From NCBI GenBank assembly GCA_938016265.1, contig CALLWB010000050.1, positions 88,093-152,092 of the forward strand: 64,000 nucleotides of DNA, written 5' to 3'. Under the pieces are notes generated by a model. The model was not told the origin of the DNA and made no database searches. It worked only from the letters and a program-made list of their open reading frames with translations. Shown here piece by piece: positions 35,422 to 45,582 of the stretch. A program made the position numbers and the translations under genes. Within the stretch, counting starts at the first letter, position 1. Each line of letters starts with the position of its first letter. This stretch comes from an uncultured Saprospiraceae bacterium. GTDB taxonomy: Bacteria; Bacteroidota; Bacteroidia; Chitinophagales; Saprospiraceae.

Positions 35422-38400
35422 ATGAGAAAACATTTCCTAGCTATTCTAGCTTTTATCCTCACATGCAGTGTTTTTGTATTTGCCCAACAACGTAACTGCG
35501 GAAGTATGGAACACTTAGAACTACAAAAATCAATTGACCCTATGCTAGAAGGCAGAATGGAATCAATTGAAAGATTTACCCAAGACTATCTAAAAAATTC
35601 TCCTAACATTTCCAACAAGGCAGCAGTCATCACAATTCCAGTGGTCTTTCATGTTGTCTATAGAACAAATGCTGAAAACCTAAGCACAGCGAGAATTCAA
35701 GAACAACTTGACGTGCTAAACGAAGATTTTAGACGTCAAAACGCTGATGCCGACAATACATGGTCACAGGCAGCAGATACCGAAATACAGTTTTGCCTCG
35801 CCACAGTAGATCCTAACGGAAATCCAACATCAGGCATCACCAGAACTCAAACGTCAGTAAACGGATTTGGCTTTACAGACGATATGAAATTTGACAGCCA
35901 AGGAGGCATTGACGCCTGGAATACAAGCAACTATATGAATTTCTGGGTTTGTAACCTCGGAGGAGGCTTGTTAGGCTTCGCTACTTTTCCTGGAGGAAAT
36001 CCCGCTACAGACGGAGTGGTGTGTGATTACAGATATACGGGAATAACAGGGGCTTCAGCTCCTTTTAATCTAGGAAGAACAGGAACACATGAAGTAGGTC
36101 ACTACCTCAATCTATACCACATTTGGGGAGATGGAGGTTGCGGTGTTGGCGACAATGTAGCCGACACACCCAATTCTGACGGCCCTAACTACGGATGTGC
36201 TACTGGCAATGTTGCCTGTGGTACAGTTGATATGGTTCAAAACTATATGGACTACTCTGATGACGGTTGCATGAACTTATTTACCACTGGACAAAAAGCA
36301 AGAATGCAAGCAGTCCTTGCCCCTGGAGGAGCCAGAAGCGCTCTTGCCAACAGCACAGCTGCATGTGGCAATCAATGTATTACAGACGGAGGAACAATTT
36401 CTACCACCTCTTCCACAACTGTTTGTGCCCTTGATGGTGTGGCAGATGTAATCGATGCCGTGGCAGGAAACGATCAAGTCGGTGACGACTATGGTTGGCT
36501 AATCACAGATGCCGCTACCGGGACGATTTTATCGCCTGGTGTTGTTGCAATGAATTCAGCCACCTTCTCCCCTGACTTAGAAGGTGCACCAGTTGGCACT
36601 TGCCAAATTTGGGCAATTTCATGGAATGGAACGCTTTCTGGTGCCACTCAAGGTGCCAACGTAAGTGGTGTCTCCAGCGATCAATGCTTTGACTTAAGTA
36701 ACTCAATAGATGTGGAAAGAAAAGGTATTGATGGTGGCTCTATTTCTACCACCTCTACTACTACTGTTTGCGCCCTTGACGGGAATGCTGACATTATCGA
36801 TGCAGTTGCTGGAAACGATCAAGTTGGTGACAACTATGCATGGTTGATCACGGATGCTGCGACAGGGACGATTTTATCTCCTGGTGCAGTGGCTCAGAAT
36901 ACTGCTACCTTCTCTCCTGACTTAGAAGGTGCTCCAGTCGGCACTTGTCAAATATGGGTGATCTCCTGGAATGGTAATCTAACAGGTGCAACTCAAGGCG
37001 CCAATGTAAGTGGTGTTTCCAGCGATCAATGTTTTGATTTGAGTAACTCCATTGATGTGGTAAGAGAGACTTGTACTCCTTGCAACGCTGACGGAGGAAC
37101 GATCTCCACAACTTCTCCTACTACTGTTTGCGCCCTGGATGGTGTGGCAGATATTATCGATGCAGTAGCAGGAAACGATCAAGTTGGCGACGACTATGGT
37201 TGGTTGATCACGGATGCCGCAACAGGTACAATTTTATCACCTGGTGTTGTAGCAATAAATTCTGCGACCTTCTCCCCTGACTTAGAAGGTGCACCAGTTG
37301 GCACTTGCCAAATTTGGGCAATTTCCTGGAATGGCACGCTTACTGGCGCTACTCAAGGCGCTAACGTTAGTGATGTTTCAAGTGATGAATGTTTTGACCT
37401 TAGTAACTCCATAGATGTAGAAAGAAAAGGTATTGACGGTGGTTCTATTTCTACTACCTCTCCTACTACTGTTTGTGCCCTTGACGGAAATGCTGACATT
37501 ATCGACGCAGTTGCAGGAAACGATCAGGTCGGTGACAATTATGGTTGGTTAATTACAGACGCAGCTACTGGTACGATTTTATCACCCGGTATAGTTGCAC
37601 AGAATACTGCGAATTTCTCTCCTGATTTAGAAGGAGCACCAGTTGGAACTTGCCAAATCTGGGCAATCTCCTGGAATGGAAACATAACAGGTGCTACTCA
37701 AGGGGCTAACGTAAGTGGCGTCTCTAGTGATGAGTGTTTTGACTTAAGTAACCCAATCGATGTAGTTAGAGATACTTGTACTGTTTGTTTAACTGACGGT
37801 GGTTCAATCTCTACCACTTCCGTAACTACAGTTTGCGCCCTTGACGGGAATGCTGATATTATTGATGCAGTAGCAGGAAACGATCAAGTTGGCGACGACT
37901 ATGGTTGGTTGATCACGGATGCCGCTACCGGGACAATTTTATCACCTGGTGTTGTTGCAATGAATTCTGCGACCTTCTCTCCCGACTTAGAAGGTGCTCC
38001 AGTTGGTACCTGCCAAATTTGGGCAATTTCCTGGAATGGTAATCTTACTGGCGCTACTCAAGGAGCTAACGTTAGTGGTGTCTCTAGCGATGAATGCTTT
38101 GACCTTAGTAATCCTATTGATGTCGTAAGAGAAAATTGTGCATGTACGACTGATGGAGGTAGTATAGGTATCTCCGGCTGCGGTCCTCTTCCTTGGACAG
38201 CACCAGACATCAGCTTTACAAATCAGAGCTTCAACTGGACGTCCAATACAATAGATATCTCTTGTGCTTCTAGCACCATGATTTCTATGGATCTTGAGGG
38301 ACTTACTCCTCAGACTATGGAAGCTAACGACTTTTTAAACATCTATTATGAACTAGATGGTGGCACCCCGGTAGCTATTTCTTTAAATAATGACGGATTC

Positions 38401-41400
38401 GCTTTAAAAACTGTTACAGCAAATGTGTCTGGTAGTAGTTTGGTTCTAATTGTTGAAGGAAAAAATAGTACCGTAAACGAAACATACAATGTATCTAATA
38501 TTTTAGTGGAAGGACTAGGAACTGGAACATCTACTTCAGTTACTGTTTGTGCACTTGATGGAGTACCTGATATTATCGATGCAGTTACTGGAAACGATCA
38601 AGTTGGCGACGACTATGGTTGGTTAATTACGGATGCAGCTACCGGGACAATTTTATCGCCTGGTGTTGTTGCTCAGAATACAGCCACATTCTCTCCAGAC
38701 TTAGAAGGTGCGCCAATTGGTACCTGCCAAATTTGGGTGATTTCCTGGAATGGCAACCTTACTGGTGCTATTCAAGGTGCTAACGTAAGTGATGTATCGA
38801 GTGACGAATGCTTTGACCTTAGTAACCCAATCGATGTGGTAAGAAATGGTATTGATGGTGGATCTATCTCTACTACTTCAACGACCACTGTTTGTGCCCT
38901 TGACGGGAATGCTGACGTTATTGATGCAGTAGCTGGAAACGATCAAGTTGGAGACGACTATGGTTGGTTAATTACGGATGCCGCAACAGGTACGATTTTA
39001 TCTAATGGAGTCATGGCTCAAAATTCTGCAACGTTCTCTCCTGACCTAGAAGGTGCCCCAGTCGGTACTTGTCAAATTTGGGTAATTTCCTGGAATGGCA
39101 ACCTGACCGGAGCTACTCAAGGTGCAAACGTTAGTGATGTTGCTAGTGATGAATGCTTCGACTTAAGTAATCCAATCGACGTAGTTAGAGAAAACTGCCC
39201 CATTGTATGCACAGACAACGAAGTAAACCTTACTATAGAACTTGACAATTATCCAGGTGAAACAACTTGGGAAATAACAGATGCAAATGGTGCAGTTCTA
39301 GAATCTGGTGGACCATACTATGGACAAACCAATCAAACAGTAAGTGAAGATTTCTGTCTTCCTGATGGCTGTTACAGCTTCACTATTTTTGACTCTTACG
39401 GAGACGGAATCTGCTGTAGCTATGGCAATGGTTCCTACCTGCTGTCTTCAGACAATGTGCCACTTGCTTCAGGTGGCAACTTCAACACAATGGAAACAAC
39501 AACTTGGTGTGTTGGCGGTTGTCAAACTTTTGGAGGAACCATCTCTACAACTTCTCCAACTTCAGTATGTGCGTTGGATGGTGTGGCTGACATCATTGAT
39601 GCAGTCGCTGGAAACGATCAAGTTGGGGATGACTACGGATGGCTAATTACAGACGCTGCAACAGGGACGATTTTATCGCCTGGTGTTGTAGCTCAGAATA
39701 TGGCTAACTTCTCTCCAGACTTAGAAGGTGCGCCAGTCGGTACTTGCCAAATTTGGGTAATTTCCTGGAATGGCAATCTAATGGGTGCTACTCAAGGTGC
39801 TAATGTTAGTGACGTAACTAGTGACGAATGCTTTGACTTAAGCAATTCTATTGATGTAATAAGAAAAGGCATTGACGGTGGATCTATTTCTACCATGTCT
39901 GCTGATACAGTTTGTGCCCTCGACGGAAATCCAGATGTTATCGATGCCGTAACTGGCAACGATCAAGTTGGTGATGACTATGGTTGGTTGATTACTGATG
40001 CAGCAACAGGTACAATTTTGTCTAATGGCGTAGTTGCTATGAATTCCACTACATTCTCTCCAGACTTAGAAGGTGCTCCAGAAGGTACTTGCCAAATTTG
40101 GGTAGTTTCCTGGAATGGCAATCTGACAGGCGCATCTCAAGGTAATAATGTAACGGACATTGCTAGTGATGAATGTTTTGCACTTAGTAATCCGATTGAT
40201 GTAGTACGAGAAGACTGTACTGCACCTTGCCTGGAAAATGAAGTTAATTTGACTTTAACACTGGATAACTATCCTGGAGAAACTTCCTGGGAAATTTTAG
40301 ACGCTAGTGGTACAGTCATTGAATCTGGTGGCCCATGTTATGGGCTACAAGGACAAACAATAAATGAAACATTCTGTCTGCCTGATGGATGTTATACCTT
40401 TACAATATTTGACTCTTACGGTGATGGCATTTGCTGTAACTATGGACAAGGTTCTTACGAACTAAGCACAGACACCACGATCCTGGCTTCAGGTGGAGAT
40501 TTCACCTTTGAGGAGTCAACAGTTTGGTGTGTTGGTGCATGCCCTATTTTTGGTGGCACTATTTCAACTACTTCTCCAACTACAGTGTGTGCACTTGACG
40601 GTGTAGAAGATATAGTAGATGTAGATTCTGGAGGTGACCAAATTGGAGACAACTATGGTTGGTTAATTACTGACGCCGCGACAGGAACAATCTTATCGCC
40701 TGGTGTCGTTGAACAAAATATGGTGACGTTCTCCCCAGACTTAGAAGGTGCTCCAGTTGGAACCTGCCAAATCTGGTTGATCTCCTGGAATGGAACTCTA
40801 ATGGGTGCTACTCAAGGCGCTAATGCAAGCGACATTACCAGTGACGAATGTTTTGAATTAAGTAATCCAATAGATGTGGTAAGAAACGGAATTGATGGTG
40901 GTAGCATCTCTACTACTTCACCGACTACTGTTTGTGCACTTGATGGTGTTGCAGATATCATTGATGCTGTCGCAGGAAACGATCAAGTTGGAGACGACTA
41001 TGGCTGGTTGATAACAGATGCAGCGACTGGGACGATTTTATCGCCTGGCGTAGTTGCTCAAAACTCAGCAACGTTCTCTCCTGACTTAGAAGGTGCTCCA
41101 GTGGGTACTTGTCAAATCTGGGTAATTTCCTGGAATGGTACGCTTACTGGTGCCGCTCAAGGTGCTAATGTTTCAGACGTAGCAAGTGATCAATGTTTTG
41201 CACTAAGTAATCCTATTGATGTGGTAAGAAATGGAATCGATGGTGGTAGTATTTCTACTACTTCGCCAACTACCGTTTGCGCGCTTGATGGTGTAGCAGA
41301 TATCATTGATGCAGTCGCTGGAAACGATCAAGTTGGAAACGACTATGGTTGGTTGATTACGGATGCAGCTACTGGAACGATTTTATCTAATGGGGTGATG

Positions 41401-43866
41401 GCTCAAAACTCAGCAACGTTCTCTCCTGACTTAGAAGGTGCTCCAGTGGGTACTTGTCAAATCTGGGTGATTTCCTGGAATGGTACACTTACTGGTGCTG
41501 CTCAAGGTGCTAATGTAACTGATATTGCAAGTGATCAATGTTTTGCACTTAGTAATTCTATTGATGTGGTAAGAAATGGAATTGATGGTGGTAGTATTTC
41601 TACAACTTCGCCAACTACCGTTTGCGCACTTGACGGTATTGCAGATGTCATTGATGCTGTTGCTGGAAACGATCAGGTCGGTGACGACTATGGTTGGTTG
41701 ATTACGGATGCAGCGACAGGGACGATTTTATCTCCTGGTGTGGTTGCACAAAACTCAGCAACGTTCTCTCCAGACCTAGAAGGTGCGCCTTATGGAACTT
41801 GCCAAATCTGGGTGATTTCCTGGAATGGTACGCTTACAGGTGCTGCTCAAGGTGCTAATGTAACTGATGTTGTCAGTGACCAATGTTTTGCACTTAGTAA
41901 TCCTATTGATGTAGTTAGAGAAAACTGCAACTGTGTTACTGATGGTGGATCAATTACAACTACTTCCGCGACGACAGTTTGCGCCCTTGATGGTGTGGCA
42001 GATGTTATCGATGCAGTAGCTGGAAACGATCAAGTTGGAGACGACTATGGTTGGTTGATCACAGATGCAGCAACCGGGACAATCTTATCGCCTGGTGTCG
42101 TTGCTCAAAACTCAGCAACGTTCTCTCCTGACTTAGAAGGTGCTCCAGTTGGCACTTGTCAAATTTGGGTAATTTCCTGGAATGGTAATCTAACAGGAGC
42201 AACTCAAGGTGCTAATGTTAGTGATGTCTCCAGTGATCAATGCTTCGATTTGAGTAACTCTATTGATTTAGTGAGAAACGGTATTGACGGTGGTAGTATT
42301 TCTACAACTTCCACAACTACAGTATGTGCACTTGACAGTCTTCCAGATGTAATAGATGCAGTTGCTGGAAACGATCAGGTCGGTGACGATTATGGTTGGT
42401 TGATTACTGATGCAGCAACCGGGACAATTTTATCTCCTGGTATAGTTGCGCAGGGTTCGGCTACCTTCTCCCCTGACTTAGAAGGTGCTCCGGTTGGAAC
42501 TTGTCAAATCTGGGTAATTTCTTGGAATGGAACTATAACTGGTGCTGCTCAAGGCGCTAATGTCTCTGCTATTGCAAGTGATCAATGTTTTGCACTTAGT
42601 AATCCTATTGATGTGGTACGAGAAGATTGTTCAGGAAACTGTACAGAAAACCTCGTAACGCTTGACATCCAACTTGACAACTATGCTAACGAAACCACGT
42701 GGGCAGTAGTCGATGCAAATGGTGATCCAGTAGCAACTGGTGGCCCATATTACGGCATGAACAACCAACAGGTAACTGAAGAACTTTGTTTACCTGACGG
42801 ATGTTATGATTTCATTATCAGAGATTCCTATGGCGACGGTATTTGCTGTAGTTATGGTCAAGGTTCTTACGAACTGTCTTCTGGAACAACGGTATTAGCT
42901 TCAGGAGGAGATTTCAATTATATTGAAACTACAGACTTCTGTCTAGGACCTGTACCTGCTCCAACTTGTACTGACGGCATTCAAAATGGCGACGAAACAG
43001 GTGTTGATTGTGGAGGTACTACTTGTCCTCCTTGCCAAAGCAACTGTGATGTTGTAGACACTAACGACTTCGAAGCAGGTTGGGGTGTATGGAACGATGG
43101 TGGATATGATGCTCGAAGAAGCATTAATGACGCTAACTACGCTGACAGTGGTGACTACTGTGTACGACTAAGAGACAACTCAGGAAGGTTTTCTTCTATG
43201 TTTACTGATCAACTAGCCTTAAGCGGTTATAATGAAGTAACGGTTGACTTTTCTTACTACGCACGGTCTATGGAATTTGGAGAGGACTTCTGGTTTGATG
43301 TTTTAGTCAACGGCAACTGGATTCCAATCAAAAATTGGGCACGGGGATCTGACTTCAACAATAACCAACGAATGGCAGGAACAGTAACCGTACAGGGTAA
43401 CTTTACGAATACCACTCGATTTAGAATTCGATGTGACGCTTCTAGCAATGCGGACCTTATATATATTGATGATGTGTCAATTGAAGCTTGTAGTACTCCT
43501 TCTAATAAGCAAGATGTTCTTGTGATGTTGAATACGCCTAATCCCGTACAGGAAACAGGGCAGGAATTACCACAAATAACGGAGCTAACTTCTTCTAAGG
43601 TAGTAGCGACTGTTACCGACATAAATCTATATCCAAATCCAACTAGTGATCAGTTGACTGTAGAGTTTGAAGCAACAGGAGCAAATGGTGTCCAGTTTAT
43701 GGTTATCGACCTTACTGGTAAGATGGTACATCAGGAAACTCTTGAAGTAAATTCTGGAGTACAGTCGATTCAGTTTGATGCTGGACGATTGGTACCTGGT
43801 TATTATTTTGTCCACTTGGTGGATGGGAAAACGCGTACTAGCAAAAAGTTTGCTGTAGCTCGTTAA
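35422..43866 (+). CDS. Giant secreted M43 metalloprotease with fifteen ~115-residue repeats and T9SS sorting domain
   Basis: The 2814-residue preproprotein has a signal peptide (1-22, ending FAQ) and an M43 domain with HEVGHYLNLYH (H223, H227, H233; E224) and Met-turn M276. Fifteen repeats (residues 322 to about 2400) each read DGGSISTTSxTTVCALDG, GNDQVGDDYGWLITDAATG, FSPDLEGAPVGTCQIW and (D/A)LSNxIDVVR, with three cysteines. They are interrupted by one unique segment (about 907-1037) and two CLPDGCYxF/DSYGDGICC domains; a third lies at about 2406-2510. One CTDGIQNGDETGVDCGG unit, a jelly-roll module (about 2535-2690) and a type A sorting domain (INLYPNPTSDQL, about 2733 to the end) close it. 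N- and C-terminal parts mirror the 803-residue protease at 11361. Confidence 0.93.
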   Translation: MRKHFLAILAFILTCSVFVFAQQRNCGSMEHLELQKSIDPMLEGRMESIERFTQDYLKNSPNISNKAAVITIPVVFHVVYRTNAENLSTARIQEQLDVLNEDFRRQNADADNTWSQAADTEIQFCLATVDPNGNPTSGITRTQTSVNGFGFTDDMKFDSQGGIDAWNTSNYMNFWVCNLGGGLLGFATFPGGNPATDGVVCDYRYTGITGASAPFNLGRTGTHEVGHYLNLYHIWGDGGCGVGDNVADTPNSDGPNYGCATGNVACGTVDMVQNYMDYSDDGCMNLFTTGQKARMQAVLAPGGARSALANSTAACGNQCITDGGTISTTSSTTVCALDGVADVIDAVAGNDQVGDDYGWLITDAATGTILSPGVVAMNSATFSPDLEGAPVGTCQIWAISWNGTLSGATQGANVSGVSSDQCFDLSNSIDVERKGIDGGSISTTSTTTVCALDGNADIIDAVAGNDQVGDNYAWLITDAATGTILSPGAVAQNTATFSPDLEGAPVGTCQIWVISWNGNLTGATQGANVSGVSSDQCFDLSNSIDVVRETCTPCNADGGTISTTSPTTVCALDGVADIIDAVAGNDQVGDDYGWLITDAATGTILSPGVVAINSATFSPDLEGAPVGTCQIWAISWNGTLTGATQGANVSDVSSDECFDLSNSIDVERKGIDGGSISTTSPTTVCALDGNADIIDAVAGNDQVGDNYGWLITDAATGTILSPGIVAQNTANFSPDLEGAPVGTCQIWAISWNGNITGATQGANVSGVSSDECFDLSNPIDVVRDTCTVCLTDGGSISTTSVTTVCALDGNADIIDAVAGNDQVGDDYGWLITDAATGTILSPGVVAMNSATFSPDLEGAPVGTCQIWAISWNGNLTGATQGANVSGVSSDECFDLSNPIDVVRENCACTTDGGSIGISGCGPLPWTAPDISFTNQSFNWTSNTIDISCASSTMISMDLEGLTPQTMEANDFLNIYYELDGGTPVAISLNNDGFALKTVTANVSGSSLVLIVEGKNSTVNETYNVSNILVEGLGTGTSTSVTVCALDGVPDIIDAVTGNDQVGDDYGWLITDAATGTILSPGVVAQNTATFSPDLEGAPIGTCQIWVISWNGNLTGAIQGANVSDVSSDECFDLSNPIDVVRNGIDGGSISTTSTTTVCALDGNADVIDAVAGNDQVGDDYGWLITDAATGTILSNGVMAQNSATFSPDLEGAPVGTCQIWVISWNGNLTGATQGANVSDVASDECFDLSNPIDVVRENCPIVCTDNEVNLTIELDNYPGETTWEITDANGAVLESGGPYYGQTNQTVSEDFCLPDGCYSFTIFDSYGDGICCSYGNGSYLLSSDNVPLASGGNFNTMETTTWCVGGCQTFGGTISTTSPTSVCALDGVADIIDAVAGNDQVGDDYGWLITDAATGTILSPGVVAQNMANFSPDLEGAPVGTCQIWVISWNGNLMGATQGANVSDVTSDECFDLSNSIDVIRKGIDGGSISTMSADTVCALDGNPDVIDAVTGNDQVGDDYGWLITDAATGTILSNGVVAMNSTTFSPDLEGAPEGTCQIWVVSWNGNLTGASQGNNVTDIASDECFALSNPIDVVREDCTAPCLENEVNLTLTLDNYPGETSWEILDASGTVIESGGPCYGLQGQTINETFCLPDGCYTFTIFDSYGDGICCNYGQGSYELSTDTTILASGGDFTFEESTVWCVGACPIFGGTISTTSPTTVCALDGVEDIVDVDSGGDQIGDNYGWLITDAATGTILSPGVVEQNMVTFSPDLEGAPVGTCQIWLISWNGTLMGATQGANASDITSDECFELSNPIDVVRNGIDGGSISTTSPTTVCALDGVADIIDAVAGNDQVGDDYGWLITDAATGTILSPGVVAQNSATFSPDLEGAPVGTCQIWVISWNGTLTGAAQGANVSDVASDQCFALSNPIDVVRNGIDGGSISTTSPTTVCALDGVADIIDAVAGNDQVGNDYGWLITDAATGTILSNGVMAQNSATFSPDLEGAPVGTCQIWVISWNGTLTGAAQGANVTDIASDQCFALSNSIDVVRNGIDGGSISTTSPTTVCALDGIADVIDAVAGNDQVGDDYGWLITDAATGTILSPGVVAQNSATFSPDLEGAPYGTCQIWVISWNGTLTGAAQGANVTDVVSDQCFALSNPIDVVRENCNCVTDGGSITTTSATTVCALDGVADVIDAVAGNDQVGDDYGWLITDAATGTILSPGVVAQNSATFSPDLEGAPVGTCQIWVISWNGNLTGATQGANVSDVSSDQCFDLSNSIDLVRNGIDGGSISTTSTTTVCALDSLPDVIDAVAGNDQVGDDYGWLITDAATGTILSPGIVAQGSATFSPDLEGAPVGTCQIWVISWNGTITGAAQGANVSAIASDQCFALSNPIDVVREDCSGNCTENLVTLDIQLDNYANETTWAVVDANGDPVATGGPYYGMNNQQVTEELCLPDGCYDFIIRDSYGDGICCSYGQGSYELSSGTTVLASGGDFNYIETTDFCLGPVPAPTCTDGIQNGDETGVDCGGTTCPPCQSNCDVVDTNDFEAGWGVWNDGGYDARRSINDANYADSGDYCVRLRDNSGRFSSMFTDQLALSGYNEVTVDFSYYARSMEFGEDFWFDVLVNGNWIPIKNWARGSDFNNNQRMAGTVTVQGNFTNTTRFRIRCDASSNADLIYIDDVSIEACSTPSNKQDVLVMLNTPNPVQETGQELPQITELTSSKVVATVTDINLYPNPTSDQLTVEFEATGANGVQFMVIDLTGKMVHQETLEVNSGVQSIQFDAGRLVPGYYFVHLVDGKTRTSKKFAVAR
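36385..42627 (+). repeat. Fifteen coding repeats of about 345 bp
   Basis: Units of about 345 bp repeat in frame within the giant protease gene; adjacent pairs (for example from 40896 and 41241) are nearly identical at DNA level. Copy 10 (about 40550-40895) is the most diverged (GGDQIGDNYGWL). The repeats invite unequal recombination and copy-number change. Confidence 0.95.
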
Positions 43867-43916
43867 TTATTTAACTTGATGTAGCAAATCAGCTATATAC
43901 AAAGGCTTTAAGAAAA

Positions 43917-43949
43917 GAGGCTGTCTATTTTAGGCAGCCTCCTTTTTTT
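43917..43949 (+). terminator. Intrinsic terminator after the giant protease gene
   Basis: GAGGCTG pairs with CAGCCTC around an 11-base loop and is followed by a T-tract, 51 bases after the stop. Confidence 0.85.
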
Positions 43950-44017
43950 GGCGAGATAGCCAACGGCATAATGGCAAAGTGGTGATCGAATAACTGGTAA
44001 CAAACGCACGCAGTCTT

Positions 44018-44086
44018 TGAAAACGGTGATCAGTAAAACATAGACAACCGATTTGAATTCCATGTTTTGCTGATCACTGTTTTTCA
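44018..44086 (+). repeat. Long stem-loop with arms of 22 or more base pairs
   Basis: The arm at 44020-44041 (ends ACGGTGATCAGTAAAACAT) pairs with 44062-44083 across a 20-base loop; all 22 positions pair in plus-strand RNA if two G-U pairs are allowed, with a possible extension to 44018/44086. The same positions would be A-C mismatches in minus-strand RNA. The remainder of the 43950-44258 gap shows nothing else I can name. Confidence 0.7.
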
Positions 44087-44258
44087 TTTTGAAGTCTAGG
44101 CAGTGCGGTTGGACTCCATTTTTATCTAGTGTGAAAAAACACCATTATTAATATTCCATAATACCTTATCACTTCCGTTAATATCCCCCTTGCAACTAGC
44201 ATTAAGTACAACACCAATAACAAACAAACAATTGGCTATCTTGCAAAAAAAAGGGTAC

Positions 44259-44810
44259 ATGGAAAACAGCAATTCGAGAGCAAGTTGGTGGAAATACGGA
44301 ATAGGTTTGGCAATTGTTGGCCTGCTACTGTTTTTCTTTTTGGGGTGGAATAAACAATCCAACCAACCCACCTCCTTGTATGATCAGTTTTACAAAACCC
44401 CAATCTTAAATTTGACCGACAAACCAAACACAAAGTTTTGTAACCGCTCTGCAATCAAAGAGTTGGTCAATAATCAACGCTATCAAAAATTGTGGGACCA
44501 ACTAGAAGACTGTCTGGCTGAAAATCCAAAAGATCCTGTGATATTAAAAACTAAAATTATCGCCTTACTGGAAGCCAACCAATTGCAAATGGCAAGAGCT
44601 ACCCTTATCAAATTGATTGCCCATGAATCTTATCTATCGGAAGCAATCTGGCTTACAGCTCTCAGTTGGGTAAAGGAAGGAGATCATCAAAAAGCAATAC
44701 GTGTTCTAGCACAACTACCAGAAGACTCTGACTACCTCGGTCGGGCAAAGTTGTTGATTAAAACATTAAAAGAAAATAAAAAGAAGGTAAGTAACTCAGG
44801 GGCAAATTAG
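44259..44810 (+). CDS. Membrane-anchored TPR-like protein
   Basis: The ATG giving MENSNSRASWWKYGIG (183 residues) is preferred; the computed frame starts at a TTG 23 codons upstream. A single membrane helix spans about residues 13-30 (YGIGLAIVGLLLFFFLGW). The rest (about 60-175) is helical with TPR-like spacing (YQKLWDQLEDCLAENPKDPVILKTKIIALLEA; alternately small and aromatic residues). It likely binds another protein on one side of the membrane. Its last four bases overlap the convergent upp gene end. Similar small TPR proteins often accompany anti-sigma or envelope stress genes, but no such partner is here. Confidence 0.6.
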   Translation: MENSNSRASWWKYGIGLAIVGLLLFFFLGWNKQSNQPTSLYDQFYKTPILNLTDKPNTKFCNRSAIKELVNNQRYQKLWDQLEDCLAENPKDPVILKTKIIALLEANQLQMARATLIKLIAHESYLSEAIWLTALSWVKEGDHQKAIRVLAQLPEDSDYLGRAKLLIKTLKENKKKVSNSGAN

Positions 44811-45457
44811 TCTCGAAGCTTTTCCCCGTAGGCTAAATCGCCTGCATCTCCCAAACCAGGAACAATAAAGGACTTTGCTGTCAATTCCTCATCGACTGCT
44901 CCTGTCCAAAGCGTCACATCAGAAAGGTTTTTGAAGACATATTGAATACCAGGAGTCGCTGCAATAACTGTTGCTATGTGAATGTGCGCAGGTTTACCAA
45001 ATTCTAGGATCGACTCTATCCCTTTCACCAAAGACGCACCAGTTGCAAGCATTGGATCTACTATAATTAAGGTTTTTCCGTCTAGTAAAGGGCAGGAAAT
45101 ATTTTCGAGGCTGATCTCAAAAGTACCGTCTTTATGGTGTTTTCGATATGCAGAAATAAATGCACTTTCTGCCCGGTCAAAAATATTGAGTGCTCCATGA
45201 TGCATTGGCACGCCTGCTCTCAAAATTGTTGCCAACACTATTGGGTTGGTCGGTACATTTACAGAGGCAATCCCTAGTGGAGTTTCCACTTCTTTTGGTG
45301 CATAATCAAGCGTTTTGCTGATTTCGTACGCTAACAACTCCCCTACCCGATACAGGTTATGGCGAAACCGAAGTGGGTCTCCTTGGATATGGACGTCCCG
45401 CAATTCTGCAATATATTGGTTGGCAATCGAAGAAGTATCACTTAAATTTTTAAGCAT
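44807..45457 (-). CDS. upp: Uracil phosphoribosyltransferase
   Basis: The 216-residue enzyme has the PRPP-binding motif LIIVDPMLATGASLVKGI, the uracil-binding-loop region ATILRAGVPMHHGALNIF, and the C-terminal uracil-contact segment FIVPGLGDAGDLAYG. It makes UMP from uracil and PRPP in pyrimidine salvage. It stands alone between a convergent TPR-like gene and the FemAB-like gene. Confidence 0.96.
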   Translation of the reverse strand: MLKNLSDTSSIANQYIAELRDVHIQGDPLRFRHNLYRVGELLAYEISKTLDYAPKEVETPLGIASVNVPTNPIVLATILRAGVPMHHGALNIFDRAESAFISAYRKHHKDGTFEISLENISCPLLDGKTLIIVDPMLATGASLVKGIESILEFGKPAHIHIATVIAATPGIQYVFKNLSDVTLWTGAVDEELTAKSFIVPGLGDAGDLAYGEKLRD

Positions 45458-45582
45458 AGAGCACGTATTCTAACAATGAGTTTCCATAAAATTGATGAAG
45501 AAAGGCCAATATAATAATTTTAATTAACGATATATGATTGAGCAACTTAAAAACTACTTTGCTAGTAGTAAATTTCGAAAAC

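Noticed and set aside
36385..42627. Regular repeats that might look like a CRISPR or satellite array
   Set aside because: The units are about 345 bp, in frame within a single long protein, and have no short repeat-spacer structure or cas genes.
43981..44110. Insertion sequence or tRNA fragment at the long hairpin
   Set aside because: No transposase, no target duplication and no cloverleaf; only the stem-loop is supported.
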